Shown here: positions 41,815 through 51,166 of the stretch, piece after piece | Numbering within the stretch: position 1 is the first letter of the stretch | How the letters are laid out: each line of letters opens with the position of its first letter | Source of the DNA: Paenibacillus wulumuqiensis | Lineage (GTDB): Bacteria; Bacillota; Bacilli; Paenibacillales; Paenibacillaceae | Assembly (NCBI RefSeq): GCF_000971965.1 | Contig: NZ_LAQP01000021.1 | Coordinates: 1 to 64,000 of the forward strand | Direction of reading: 5' to 3' | DNA: 64,000 nucleotides | Notes under the pieces: generated by a model | Database searches by the model: none | What the model saw: only the letters and a program-made list of their open reading frames with translations | Told to the model about the DNA's origin: nothing | Position numbers and translations under genes: made by a program

Positions 41815-43353
41815 TTAAAAATCACGTAATTCGTCAAACAGTGAATACAGCTGCTCCCGATCTACGGGGAGCGGCTTTTTCTGTTGCTCGTATCGCAGTT
41901 CTGCCTGATCCAGCAGCTGCTCCAGTACCGCATAGATTTCCTCACGTTCAATCGTATCAATAAATGATTTGCGCTTATCCATTTTGTTAAAAGCTTCCGT
42001 ATACTCGGTGACCAGCGCGGCGAGCTGCTCTACAATATCTTGTTCCGCAGCCTGTGTGTCCAGCTTGCGGATTGCAGACAGCATCTTCTTGTAAAGCTGG
42101 GCCGCTTTGCGCGCATGGGCCGTGGTAATATGTTCCCGGCCGTCCCAGTCCCGAAAAGGATTATGCAGATTCTCCTCCAGCCACTGCGGGTTGCGGGGCT
42201 TGGTGACAGACAGATCCAGTCCGAGTGGAATCCGGGATTTGTATGCTTTTTTGATGCTTTTCGCGGCATCGGCAGGAAGACTGCTAAGCCACAGCGAGGA
42301 TAGATGGGGCATCTGCTCCGGTGAAGGAAATTCCTCACCGGTAAATCCGAACAGATCATGCGTACTGAGCCCATGCAGATTGCTTAGCCGGGTGAGTGTG
42401 TTCATCCGGCTGATGAGTCCCGGCTTGCCCCAGAGCCGCAGTTGATGCAGCCGGGGAAACCGCTGGATCAGCTCCTGCATATCCAGCTCCTGAATCTGGT
42501 ATACATACAGACTATGCAGCCGCTGCAGTCCCTGGAAGCTGAACAGCAGTCCGGGATGACCAACCGACAGAGTCATTCCGCGTCCCTGGTCTGGTGTCTG
42601 AATGGTCCATGGAGCTGCTGCAGATCCTGATAGATGCAGCTGCGTGGTTTGTTCGCCGGTAATCAGCTGCTCTACCCCGTCAACATTCAGACTCAGATCC
42701 GTAATATGGGTTCCCGAGAGATCCATTACAGCAGGACATTCTCCGGACAGGGACAGTTTGATCAGAAATGGATTGCTGCGCAGATAGGCGAGCAGATTCT
42801 CATCATAGCGGTCGGTATGAATCTCGGTCAGACAGGGCAGCCTGCGTAGCTCCGACCAGTCTTCCAGTCCGGACAGCATTTTCACATCCAGCCGGTGTGT
42901 GCGGCGGGGAAGAGAGGCATGACCAATCTGCACTTCACTGTAATCGTCGGCAGCCTCTTTGAATTCCCGACGCCGTACAGGGTCAATCTGCTCCCATTGC
43001 CGCTGGCGATAGACACTGTCCCCGTTACTCCAGCCGCCGCCATAACTGTTTGTTTTGCTCGTGGTGAGCGGCGAAATATTGCCGACGTAGATATAGCCTG
43101 GAGGCACAAGGGCATTCACATAGCTGTGATCCAGCTTGTCTTTCCAGAAAAAATAATTGCATACAAGCGGCTGCATCCGGTGCAGCTGATCGTTATGAGG
43201 CAGCTCCTGCCCGGTCCAGTCCAGGGTGAGCACGGCAGCGAGCAGCCCGCCGCCTCCGGATTCATCTTCCTGATAGTCGGTCACCTGACAGGCCGTATAC
43301 TGCTGCAGCTGCTGCGAATAGACACAATAAATATCTCCGATTTGTGGGATCAT
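41815..43353 (-). CDS. Leucine-rich-repeat-like protein
   Basis: A 512-residue soluble protein from the ATG at 43353 (GAAAGGAAA upstream). The N-terminal 110 residues (IPQIGDIYCVYSQQLQQYTACQVTDY) look like a small beta domain. The centre (about 160-400) has irregular leucine-rich repeats such as CLTEIHTDRYDENLLAYL, HITDLSLNVDGVEQL and RLHQLRLWGKPGLISRMNTL. The C-terminus is helical with a coiled-coil flavour. LRRs bind proteins; the partner is unknown. No signal peptide. Confidence 0.65.
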   Translation of the reverse strand: MIPQIGDIYCVYSQQLQQYTACQVTDYQEDESGGGGLLAAVLTLDWTGQELPHNDQLHRMQPLVCNYFFWKDKLDHSYVNALVPPGYIYVGNISPLTTSKTNSYGGGWSNGDSVYRQRQWEQIDPVRRREFKEAADDYSEVQIGHASLPRRTHRLDVKMLSGLEDWSELRRLPCLTEIHTDRYDENLLAYLRSNPFLIKLSLSGECPAVMDLSGTHITDLSLNVDGVEQLITGEQTTQLHLSGSAAAPWTIQTPDQGRGMTLSVGHPGLLFSFQGLQRLHSLYVYQIQELDMQELIQRFPRLHQLRLWGKPGLISRMNTLTRLSNLHGLSTHDLFGFTGEEFPSPEQMPHLSSLWLSSLPADAAKSIKKAYKSRIPLGLDLSVTKPRNPQWLEENLHNPFRDWDGREHITTAHARKAAQLYKKMLSAIRKLDTQAAEQDIVEQLAALVTEYTEAFNKMDKRKSFIDTIEREEIYAVLEQLLDQAELRYEQQKKPLPVDREQLYSLFDELRDF

Positions 43354-43452
43354 GGCGATTTCCTTTCTTTTCAGGCTTGATGACACATTGCCTTACAGTA
43401 TAGTATGTACAGCCTGGCGATTCAACACAGCGGCGAATCCATATTTCCATGA

Positions 43453-43488
43453 CAAAAAGGCTGCGCCAGCTGCTGACTGGATCAGCCT
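43453..43488 (-). terminator. Terminator of the Gfo/Idh/MocA gene
   Basis: On the minus strand GGCTG pairs with CAGCC and TTTTT follows. The stem is short and the loop long, so confidence is moderate. Confidence 0.5.
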
Positions 43489-43526
43489 CTGCCACAGCCC
43501 TGATGAATAGCTGGGAGGAAGATGGA

Positions 43527-44588
43527 TCAGATCTCGCGGTGGATGATCTGGTTCTGCTCTGCTGCCTCGAATAAGGTCTCGATCAGTACCAGCACCCGGT
43601 GTACTTCTTCATTGGGAACAGCCGGTTTGGCTGTGCCTTCAAGCACGGCAACAAAGTTGTTGTAGAATTCCTCGGGAATGTTTTTGGCTCGTTCAATCGA
43701 ACTGCGGATCGTCGATTCTTCCGAAGGAGGAGCCATCGTCTTGGTTAACCCGCGTCCTGCCTGAATCGGCTTGGGTTCCACTTTGTCGACGTCCGGATTG
43801 TTGCGTACCACTTCACCGCTCAGATCCCAGTCGCGAATAACCGCAGTTCCTTCCGTACCCTTCACATACCAGCGCGGCAGCTTGACATAGTTGGTCGTAC
43901 CTACTTCAACCAGTGCCGTAAGGCCGTCCTTGAACCGGATAAAGGCAGTGAACCCATCATCCACTTCGGTATCCAGAATGGTACTCAGATGAGAGGAGAC
44001 ACTATCGATTTTGCTGTCGGTCAGCAGCAGCAGCTGATCGAGCAGATGCACGCCCCAGTCGAGCAGCATACCGCCGCCGTAAGCTTTGAGTTGACGCCAG
44101 TCACCCGGGATGCCGTTTGCTCCCTGTACGCGGGATTCTACATGGAATACATGGCCAATCTTGTGATTTTGGACGAGTTCGCGCACAATGAGGAAGTCTT
44201 CATCCCAGCGGCGATTCTGATGGACCATAAAGACACGGCCTGTCTCCTCGGCAACTTTGATAATGTCCAGCAGATCGGCACTGTGAATGGTGACCGGTTT
44301 CTCACAGATAACATGCTTGCCTGCACGCAGCGCGTCAATCGCCAGATCCTTGTGCACATCATTGGGCGTGGCGATCAGCACGATATCCACATTGTCATCG
44401 GATAATACCGCTTCCATACTGTCATACGTCTGATATCCCTTGCTTTTGGCTAGATCCATACGGTAATCGGCGGTATCATATACTCCTGATACGTTCAGCC
44501 GCTCCGTTTTCTCGATCAACTGCCCATGGTAGCTTCCCATGCCGCCATATCCAACAATAACAAGATTATAAGCAGATTTATGTTCCAT
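43527..44588 (-). CDS. Gfo/Idh/MocA family NAD(P)-dependent oxidoreductase
   Basis: A 353-residue enzyme. The Rossmann start is YNLVIVGYGGMGSYHGQLIEK (G-x-G-x-x-G), then DIVLIATPNDVHKDLAIDALRAGKHVICEKPVT with the family's EKP Lys, and a C-terminal domain with GGGMLLDWGVHLLDQLLLLT (the D-x-G-x-H-x-x-D motif). It oxidises or reduces a sugar or inositol-like substrate. AGGAAGG precedes the ATG. Monocistronic. Confidence 0.92.
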   Translation of the reverse strand: MEHKSAYNLVIVGYGGMGSYHGQLIEKTERLNVSGVYDTADYRMDLAKSKGYQTYDSMEAVLSDDNVDIVLIATPNDVHKDLAIDALRAGKHVICEKPVTIHSADLLDIIKVAEETGRVFMVHQNRRWDEDFLIVRELVQNHKIGHVFHVESRVQGANGIPGDWRQLKAYGGGMLLDWGVHLLDQLLLLTDSKIDSVSSHLSTILDTEVDDGFTAFIRFKDGLTALVEVGTTNYVKLPRWYVKGTEGTAVIRDWDLSGEVVRNNPDVDKVEPKPIQAGRGLTKTMAPPSEESTIRSSIERAKNIPEEFYNNFVAVLEGTAKPAVPNEEVHRVLVLIETLFEAAEQNQIIHREI

Positions 44589-44692
44589 AGCGTGTTGGCC
44601 TTCCTCTCTATAGGTAGATTCATTTCATTGTACCCTTTTTCCATATATTTCAAAAGAATGATCCGACAAATTCACAATTCCTAATATTAACA

Positions 44693-45709
44693 TCATAACG
44701 TGGGCAATATAATCGTACGCGCAATAAGCCGCTGCAAATCGGCAATCCGAACAGGCATCTCTGCGGTAGAACGGTTCAGCATATCCAGCAGCGCAATCAG
44801 CTCCTGCAATCTGGATAACAGCCGCCACTGGTCATCCAGCTGTCCGCCTGCCTGACGATAAGCCTGTATAAAATGCTGCTCATACAACGACTGTTCCTGC
44901 TCATACCGGAGCATATTGCCAATATCCACATACCGGCTGCCCGAGAACGTAAATTCCCAGTCAAGCACAGCGGAGACCTTTATACCTGCCGAGTCGGTCG
45001 TCAGTAGCAGATTCAGACCGTTAAAATCCGAATGAACGAGCAGCGGTAGCTCGGTTAAGCCAGACAGCAGAGGAGAGTGAAGCAGACAAAAGTCCCACAG
45101 TGCCTCCTGTACCGGCTTGTCCAGCCACTGTCCGGACTGATCCGGCTGCAGGCTTTCTTCAATAAACGAAAGGAACCCATCCGCTCCCATGACAAACGGA
45201 TCAGCAATACTCAGATCAGGCGCGAAGAATCCATGTTCCTCAAATGAATATTCATGTATACGAGCCAGCGCGGTTCCTACCGCTGCCGCCGCTTCGGCAA
45301 TCTGTTGTTCTCCGGCAGACTGCAACATATCCCGCAGCAGAATGCCTTCTTTCCATTCCAGGATCGACCACGCATGCGGGGATACAGTACCGCTGGTATC
45401 CAGACGGATATACCGGGCGACAGGAACTGAAGCTTCGACCTTGGCTGCAATCGCCTGCTCCATCTGCGCGGTAGCAGCGCCACCGGCAGAGATGCGCAGC
45501 AAGTAGGGGGTGTCTGTATGTTCCAGATGGATTTTATATGTTCCGCTGCTCAGACCTGTGCCTGTACGCTCGGCTTGCAGCAGCTTCTGATCCGGAAAAG
45601 CGGCCGCTATCATCTGTTCGATCTCCGGCTGTGTAAGGCCTGCAGCCAAGCCCGAATGTTCCCAGTTTTCTTTCATGCCATCCGCCCCTGTCTGTAAGGA
45701 ATTCTTCAT
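44693..45709 (-). CDS. Aminoglycoside phosphotransferase-family kinase
   Basis: A 338-residue protein of the APH fold. The start may be the ATG at 45709 or at 45676 (the latter has AGGGGCGG upstream). The N-lobe has SSGTYKIHLEHTDTPYLLRIS; the catalytic loop reads LPLLVHSDFNGLNLLL (H-x-D-x-x-x-x-N) and the metal loop KVSAVLDWEFTFSGSRYVDIGN. Family members phosphorylate antibiotics, homoserine or choline; the substrate is unknown. Confidence 0.85.
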   Translation of the reverse strand: MKNSLQTGADGMKENWEHSGLAAGLTQPEIEQMIAAAFPDQKLLQAERTGTGLSSGTYKIHLEHTDTPYLLRISAGGAATAQMEQAIAAKVEASVPVARYIRLDTSGTVSPHAWSILEWKEGILLRDMLQSAGEQQIAEAAAAVGTALARIHEYSFEEHGFFAPDLSIADPFVMGADGFLSFIEESLQPDQSGQWLDKPVQEALWDFCLLHSPLLSGLTELPLLVHSDFNGLNLLLTTDSAGIKVSAVLDWEFTFSGSRYVDIGNMLRYEQEQSLYEQHFIQAYRQAGGQLDDQWRLLSRLQELIALLDMLNRSTAEMPVRIADLQRLIARTIILPTL

Positions 45710-45769
45710 TCTGCCAGTTTGCCTCGCTGTCTTCCGTAAGGTTCCCGCTGACCCGGAAGAAGCTGGCGA

Positions 45770-46243
45770 TTATTCGAATAAACGTACACCCGGCTCGATC
45801 TTCATTACATGTACCATCATGGCATGGAGCTGTCCACGATGGTGATACAGATGGGCCTGCGTATCCAGCAGCCATTCAAAACGGGTATGGATACCTCCCC
45901 AGAAAGCGGTCGTTCTGCGCATCAATTCGACATCATCCAGCGCAGCAATGCCTTTTCGCAGGAAATCGTAATTTTCCAGCAGAGCCGTTTCCAGTGCTGT
46001 CGGCTGCATAGCCGGTTCGGCCTGCTCATAGAACCGATCAATCTCTTCCTCCGAAACCCCTGCGCCAATCAGGAAGTCCGCTTTGCACAATACGGCGATA
46101 TGGGCGATCAGCTCGCCGATGGACATTTTGCCGGGAGTCGGCCGAATATGCAGATCCTGTTCATCCAGTATGCGGATGAGTTGAACCATGGATTCGATCG
46201 CCATATCCATTTGATCAAAAACACTCTGGCAGTATGTATTCAT
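45770..46243 (-). CDS. DinB/YfiT-like metal-binding four-helix protein
   Basis: A 157-residue protein with the DinB pattern: an N-terminal helix, then a loop with RPTPGKMSIGELIAHIAVLCK (first His), and a last helix with LLDTQAHLYHHRGQLHAMM (the H-x-x-x-H pair). DinB-type proteins coordinate a divalent metal with three His and many are thiol transferases. Its gene ends 60 bp upstream of the kinase gene on the same strand. Confidence 0.82.
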   Translation of the reverse strand: MNTYCQSVFDQMDMAIESMVQLIRILDEQDLHIRPTPGKMSIGELIAHIAVLCKADFLIGAGVSEEEIDRFYEQAEPAMQPTALETALLENYDFLRKGIAALDDVELMRRTTAFWGGIHTRFEWLLDTQAHLYHHRGQLHAMMVHVMKIEPGVRLFE

Positions 46244-46443
46244 GGAAGAGACCTCTTTTCATTGTTGATGGTGGGAATAGGTAGTTATCTGCTTTGTCCT
46301 GTGCGATCATCTCCTGTATCAAGTGCCCATCCTCGTTGAATGCAAGATGGTATGTATACAGCTTAATAATTTACGGGAATAAAAGAAATAAACTATCTTA
46401 CTATTTATTTATCCCATTCGCGTATCCGGACCAACATATCTAC

Positions 46444-46492
46444 AAAAGCCACAAGGATCTTGCATCAGAGTCAGGATTCTTTGTGGCTTTTA
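46444..46492 (-). terminator. Terminator of the gene ending at 46506
   Basis: AAAAGCCACAAGGATC (46444-46459) pairs with GATTCTTTGTGGCTTTT (46475-46491) with small bulges. On the minus strand it ends with a T run. Confidence 0.85.
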
Positions 46493-46505
46493 CTATGGCG
46501 TGTGA

Positions 46506-47378
46506 CTATATCCAGCGTCCGAAAATTTGCTGCAACTTATTGTGATCCAGTCCCAGTTCGCCCTGCCAGCCGGCCCAGGGCATCTGCATATCCGAGCGTC
46601 CACGGGTATTGCTGAGCTGTAGTTCTCCATTCATGATAATCTCCTTGTTTGTCCAGCGATCCGGATACAGCTCTACAATCACATTGGGCAGAATGCCGAC
46701 GGTAGCCAGCGATTGCAGAATGCCGCGCCGGATACCGGCAGTGCCTTTGACCAGCTTCATTGCAGTGAGCCGTTTCTCCAGCTGACCGGGTGTCTCATTT
46801 GCAGGTGCTTCATCCAATACTTGCAAAAGGCTGCGGAATACCGCAATATCTTCAGCAGAAGGTCGCACAGGCTGCTCATTCATCATCTCTGCCAGCTCGG
46901 TCAGATCAACCAGCGCTCCAATCGAATCACTGCCATACGCATTGCCCAGATGAAGCACATAGCGCAAATACGATAGATTCTTCCAGCCGGCTGAATGGGC
47001 ACTGAATCCGCATACGCCGCAGCAAATAAACTTGTCAGCCTGTTCGTAAGGGTGCGCAGCGGCGTGAATCATCCGGTGGTAGCTCTCGAGGGAAGAGATG
47101 CCGCGCGGGAAGCTGCCGCCTACACCGGCGATAAAGGCGGCAGCAGCCGATTCCCAGGAAAGTACAGGAAGGGTTTGCAGCGATATCAGGCGTTTATGGA
47201 TGCTGTCATGAGTAAATGTATCCAGTGCATTGGCTTCCCAGTGATACTGCAGTATCAGTTCCTGTTCGTCGGAGGATAGTGTGTCTGTCCGGTAGAGACT
47301 GATCCGCCGATCCGCATCATAGGTATAATTGGGATGCTTGTACAGTTTCTTGAGTACTTTGAGCAGTTTTGGATTCAT
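46506..47378 (-). CDS. Hypothetical protein, 290 residues
   Basis: A soluble protein without signal peptide; RBS AAAAAAGGAGC. The first third is mixed, the central part contains FICCGVCGFSAHSAGWKNLSYLRY (paired Cys that could bind metal), and the C-terminal part reads LEKRLTAMKLVKGTAGIRRGILQSLATVGIL, resembling a helical DNA- or protein-binding domain. The end of the protein (WAGWQGELGLDHNKLQQIFG) is rich in Trp/Gly. No family recognised; no operon partner. Confidence 0.6.
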   Translation of the reverse strand: MNPKLLKVLKKLYKHPNYTYDADRRISLYRTDTLSSDEQELILQYHWEANALDTFTHDSIHKRLISLQTLPVLSWESAAAAFIAGVGGSFPRGISSLESYHRMIHAAAHPYEQADKFICCGVCGFSAHSAGWKNLSYLRYVLHLGNAYGSDSIGALVDLTELAEMMNEQPVRPSAEDIAVFRSLLQVLDEAPANETPGQLEKRLTAMKLVKGTAGIRRGILQSLATVGILPNVIVELYPDRWTNKEIIMNGELQLSNTRGRSDMQMPWAGWQGELGLDHNKLQQIFGRWI

Positions 47379-47495
47379 GATTAGCTCCTTTTTTACAAGA
47401 AAGTAGAAAGTGGTTTCTGATCATTAGCATACCGATTGTGGAGACATTTTACCATGGCAGTACGAATATAAATAAATATAAGTTGGAGGCTAATA

Positions 47496-48452
47496 ATGAG
47501 AGCAGTTATATGTACCCGTTATGGTTCGGCAGATTTCCTGGAAATAGCCCAGATGGATACCCCTGTTCCCGGTAAGAAGGATATTATTGTCCAGATCCAC
47601 GCCACAACCGTATCTGCAGGTGATATACGGGTACGCCAGTTCCAGAGTCCACTCCTGCTGTGGATACCTATGCGATTGGTGCTCGGTATACGCAAGCCCC
47701 GCAATCCGGTGCTTGGCGTAGAGCTGGCCGGACAGGTGGTGGACTGCGGCAGTGAAGTCACCCAGTTCCAGCGGGGAGATCGTGTATTTGCGCTTACCGG
47801 AATGCGCTTCGGTGCCCATGCCGAATATATACGCCTGCCCGAGAGTGCCCAGATTACCCGGATGCCCAAGGGGATGGCCTATGAGCAGGCGGCTGCTCTG
47901 CCATACAGCGGCACATCCGCGCTATGCTTCCTGCGGCGGGCACGCATTCAACCCGGCCAGCGCATATTAATCTATGGCGCATCGGGCGCCGTCGGTTCCA
48001 CGGCCGTTCAGCTGGCGGCTCATTACGGAGCGGTCGTCACCGGCGTATGCGGTCCGAACAATCTGCAGATGGTCCAGTCCATGGGAGCGTCCAAGGTCAT
48101 TGATTATACAAAAACCGTTTTCCAGGAACAGCCGGAACGATACGATATTATTTTCGATGCAGTAGGGAAATTATCGGAGAAGCAGGCAGTTCCAGCTCTT
48201 GTGCCGGGTGGCACGTATATAACGGTAGATGGGCAGGGCATGATCCGTACTACAAGAGACGACCTTATCTATATTCGAGAACGCGCAGAAGCGGGAGAGA
48301 TCTGGCCGGTCATTGACCGTTATTACACGCTGGATGAAGTACCGGATGCCCACCGCTACGTGGAACAAGGTCATAAAAAGGGTAATGTGGTTATTCGTGT
48401 TAGCAATGCGGATACGGAGGGTACTGATATAGTGCAGCCAAAGAAATTATGA
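47496..48452 (+). CDS. Zinc-independent MDR-family NAD(P)H-dependent oxidoreductase (quinone-reductase type)
   Basis: A 318-residue enzyme. It has the GroES-like N-terminal domain (QIHATTVSAGDIRVRQF, GVELAGQVVDCGSEVTQFQRGDRVFALTG) and the NADPH-binding domain (RILIYGASGAVGSTAVQLAAHYGAVVTGVCGPNN). The zinc-binding Cys/His set is absent, as in quinone oxidoreductases. It ends with YVEQGHKKGNVVIRV. The physiological substrate is unknown. Confidence 0.9.
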   Translation: MRAVICTRYGSADFLEIAQMDTPVPGKKDIIVQIHATTVSAGDIRVRQFQSPLLLWIPMRLVLGIRKPRNPVLGVELAGQVVDCGSEVTQFQRGDRVFALTGMRFGAHAEYIRLPESAQITRMPKGMAYEQAAALPYSGTSALCFLRRARIQPGQRILIYGASGAVGSTAVQLAAHYGAVVTGVCGPNNLQMVQSMGASKVIDYTKTVFQEQPERYDIIFDAVGKLSEKQAVPALVPGGTYITVDGQGMIRTTRDDLIYIRERAEAGEIWPVIDRYYTLDEVPDAHRYVEQGHKKGNVVIRVSNADTEGTDIVQPKKL

Positions 48453-48581
48453 ATAAATAGGAACACTTTATTAATCGCTTTATATAATGATTGATAAATT
48501 CATGTATTATTTAATAATTTATACCTTATAATGGAAATCATAATAAACTAACAGGCAGATACCCGCCGGGAGGAGATTCGA

Positions 48582-48785
48582 ATGTTTGTTTGCTCGCAAG
48601 ACAAGATGTCTATTGTGGAATTGAAGGAAGCGACGGTGGATATCTCACATTCTCCTTGTATTGTCCGGATCAACGGACAGGTCTACGGAAAATACAGCCA
48701 GATGCATGCAGAAAAGATTATCGACGATATCGTTTATTACCTGAGAAGAGGCGAGGAAGTCTATCACATGCCGGACAGCAAATAA
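48582..48785 (+). CDS. Small protein, MFVCSQDK family
   Basis: A 67-residue protein with a strong RBS (GGGAGGAG, 6-8 nt before ATG 48582). Starts MFVCSQDKMSIVELKEATVDI; ends IIDDIVYYLRRGEEVYHMPDS. The start M-x-x-x-SQ-D and the terminal helix match the gene at 16286 in outline, so both seem to belong to one short protein family. Function unknown. A hairpin follows downstream. Confidence 0.68.
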   Translation: MFVCSQDKMSIVELKEATVDISHSPCIVRINGQVYGKYSQMHAEKIIDDIVYYLRRGEEVYHMPDSK

Positions 48786-49114
48786 TCCAGCCAGCTGGTC
48801 GCCAAGTTGTTTTATCTCGTAGGGCAGGGAGATTGCTATAAAATAGATGGATATCATTAGAGAAATAGATACGCAGAAATGCCGGGACCGGACTTCTGCG
48901 TATTGTTGTATGAATATAGTTGTCGGATGGAGCATAGTATAAATAAGCGGAAAGAAGGGGATTTTTAGCATTCGCGATCCTGATGCATAAGCAAACGGTA
49001 ATTTTGTTTATTTTTCCCTTTTTAAGATGTTTGATACTATGATCTAAAAAGGATTGCTAAGTGAATAACACCCGCAATAGAAGTAGCACCTATTACATAC
49101 GCCGGAGGGGACCA
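48786..49114. other. Intergenic region (329 bp)
   Basis: Contains a hairpin (48871-48901) and then AT-rich DNA with the promoter and RBS of the binding protein at 49115. No further gene was recognised. Confidence 0.5.
48871..48901 (+). terminator. Terminator-like hairpin
   Basis: ACGCAGAA (48871-48878) pairs with TTCTGCGT (48894-48901), followed by ATTGTTGT. Confidence 0.5.
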
Positions 49115-50695
49115 ATGTTAAGAAGAATTATAGCAGCAATTATGGTATTTGTAATTACAGCAGGGCTTACAGCAGTTTACGGGGGGCAGACGGCTGCTGC
49201 AGTGGAAAACAAACAAACTTTTCGCATGGGCGTAAAGAGTTTGCCAGATTCCTATCGACCATCCGAGGCAATGAGCGGCATAAGCAAGACGATGGTCCAA
49301 GCTCTGTTTGAAGGACTTGTACAACTGGATCGCCAGGGCAATGTAGTGCCGGGAATGGCTGAGTCGTGGGTAGTATCGGAAGATGGGCGGACCTATACTT
49401 TCACCCTGCGTCAGGATGCCCGATGGAGCAATAATGAACCCGTGACGGCAGCAGATTTCGAATATGGATGGCAGCTGGCTCTTAAGCCTGATACGCCGAA
49501 TAACTATGACATTCTTATGTATGAGCTTGTCAATGCAGAATCCTATCGTACAGGCAAAATCAAAGATTTCAATAAGGTTGGCGTGAAAGCAATCAATAAT
49601 TCTACACTGCAGATCAAGTTAAAAAAGAAAACATCGTATTTTCTCAAACAACTGGCAGAGCCTGTCTACGCGCCGGTCTATTCCTCAGCTGCCAAGACTG
49701 ATCCTGATCGGGCTTATGCGCCAGACGCACTGATATCGAATGGCCCTTTTATGCTCCAAGAGCATACGAATCAAAGTGCTGTACTGATAAAGAATCCTTA
49801 TCATTATGATGTAAACTCCATTCATTTTACAGAAGTCCGGTTTCTCGTAACGAGTAACCCGCTGAAAGCTTATACCAATCAGCAAGTTGACTGGTTTGGT
49901 GGCAATTATGATTATTTGGATCTGTATGGTTCACTTTACTCTCATCAGGATTTTCATCCGTATGATCTTCGATCGACATATTACTATCAATTCAATTTTG
50001 ACAGAAAGCCTTTTAATAACCTGAAAATACGTCAGGCGCTGGCAATGACAATCCAACGTTCACAGATCGGCAAGCCTGCTTTTGGCTTTGTGGCGCCGGG
50101 CATTCAGGGTGTGGATCAGGAGTTCCGCTCCGAAGTTAACGATCAGAAGTATTTCAAAGAAAACTTCAACAAAGCCCGTACGTTGTTAAAGCAGGGATTG
50201 GCTGAAGAAGGAATGGACAAACTGCCTACCGTAATCATAACGCTGAATGAAGGCAAAACACATACCGATGTAGCTAACTCGATTATTCGCGATTGGCAGC
50301 GCAATCTGGGGATTTCCGCTAAATATGTAGTTTATCCTCTAAATGATTATATTACTATCCGCAGCAGCCGTGATTTTCAACTGTATCGGGAAGGTTGGAG
50401 CGGAGATTACAATGATCCTGCTGCTTTTTTGAATTATTTCACTACAGATAGCCCTGAAAATAATTCAGGCTGGCATAGTAAAACCTATGATAGCTATCTC
50501 CAAAAAGCCCGTCAGACAGACAATGAGAAAATCCGCAATCAGTTGTATCGCAAAGCGGAAAAAATGCTAATTGATCAAATGGTTATCCTGCCGCTGTATT
50601 ATTACCAGAATTTCTATGTATCCCGATCCAATCTGGAGGGAATATACATCGATTATAACGATAATCTGATCTTTGCCAGAGGGTATTTTAAGTAA
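49115..50695 (+). CDS. Oligopeptide-type ABC transporter binding protein (SBP_bac_5), orphan
   Basis: A 526-residue secreted protein from ATG 49115 (GGAGGGG upstream; 49061 is an in-frame alternative). The signal peptide is about residues 1-28 with no lipobox Cys (AVYGGQTAAAVEN), so it appears to be free or bound in another way. OppA-type blocks are VQALFEGLVQLDRQGNVVPGMAESW, TYTFTLRQDARWSNNEPVTAADFEYGW and PFNNLKIRQALAMTIQRSQI. No permease or ATPase lies nearby. The absence of a lipidation Cys is unusual for a Gram-positive binding protein. Confidence 0.85.
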   Translation: MLRRIIAAIMVFVITAGLTAVYGGQTAAAVENKQTFRMGVKSLPDSYRPSEAMSGISKTMVQALFEGLVQLDRQGNVVPGMAESWVVSEDGRTYTFTLRQDARWSNNEPVTAADFEYGWQLALKPDTPNNYDILMYELVNAESYRTGKIKDFNKVGVKAINNSTLQIKLKKKTSYFLKQLAEPVYAPVYSSAAKTDPDRAYAPDALISNGPFMLQEHTNQSAVLIKNPYHYDVNSIHFTEVRFLVTSNPLKAYTNQQVDWFGGNYDYLDLYGSLYSHQDFHPYDLRSTYYYQFNFDRKPFNNLKIRQALAMTIQRSQIGKPAFGFVAPGIQGVDQEFRSEVNDQKYFKENFNKARTLLKQGLAEEGMDKLPTVIITLNEGKTHTDVANSIIRDWQRNLGISAKYVVYPLNDYITIRSSRDFQLYREGWSGDYNDPAAFLNYFTTDSPENNSGWHSKTYDSYLQKARQTDNEKIRNQLYRKAEKMLIDQMVILPLYYYQNFYVSRSNLEGIYIDYNDNLIFARGYFK

Positions 50696-50700
50696 AACCA

Positions 50701-50823
50701 CAGGAGCTGGAAAGAATGCTCAATCAGCATGGATTCGAAGTTCTGCATCGTTATGAAGATTGGCGCAAGACACCACTGTCTGCCACCAGCGAACACATGG
50801 TATACGTCTGTCAAAAGAGATAA
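50701..50823 (+). pseudogene. C-terminal remnant of a SAM-dependent methyltransferase
   Basis: Just after the binding-protein gene the + strand reads QELERMLNQHGFEVLHRYED, then WRKTPLSATSEHMVYVCQKR and a stop at 50821-50823. This matches the final helix-strand of class I methyltransferases (L-x-x-x-GFEV-x-x-x-YGDW...SP/TP...VYVC). No upstream SAM-binding part is present, so only the last 40 codons survive. Confidence 0.6.
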
Positions 50824-51166
50824 GCCGACTTATTTGCCTCACAAAGGTTAGATCCCTCAAAGCAGCTTCCTGCACAGAGCGCAGGAAAGAGAATTCTACC
50901 AACGCCCGACATTTAAAAAGGGAGATCGACCGCTGCAGGCGGTTGTTCAAGATCTCCCTTTTTAACCGGAGGAAGTGGTAGAATCTCTTTCCGAAGCGCA
51001 TCTCCTCACAGCGCCGCAATAGTTGACCTCACGAGCAGCAAAGCAAGGTTTCCACCCAATTAGCTAATTTCGCTTTTTTACGTCGCTTTTCAGTAGAACC
51101 GAACAATATCATATCCATCTGCCTGATTTCCGAAAAAAAATCCTACAGCATCCGATCCAGCAAGCG
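50824..51166. other. Intergenic region (343 bp) between two gene remnants
   Basis: Dominated by the structured element copy B (50871-51010). The rest (51011-51166) is filler that may hold more of the decayed dehydrogenase. No intact gene. Confidence 0.6.
50871..51010 (+). ncRNA. Structured element, copy B (two-tier stem with conserved internal loop)
   Basis: Inner stem: AAAAAGGGAGATC (50915-50927) with GATCTCCCTTTTT (50951-50963), enclosing a small ACCGC-GCGGT hairpin. Outer stem: GGAAAGAGAATTCTACCA (50884-50901) with TGGTAGAATCTCTTTCC (50976-50992), extended by GCGC on both sides. The internal loop carries CGACATT (50907-50913) and ACCGGAGGAAG (50965-50975). Copy A at 23983 has CGAGATT and ACCGGAGGACG in the same places although its stems differ in sequence. 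The leader TGCACAGAGCG matches TGCACAAAACG of copy A. Strand and function unknown. Confidence 0.5.
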
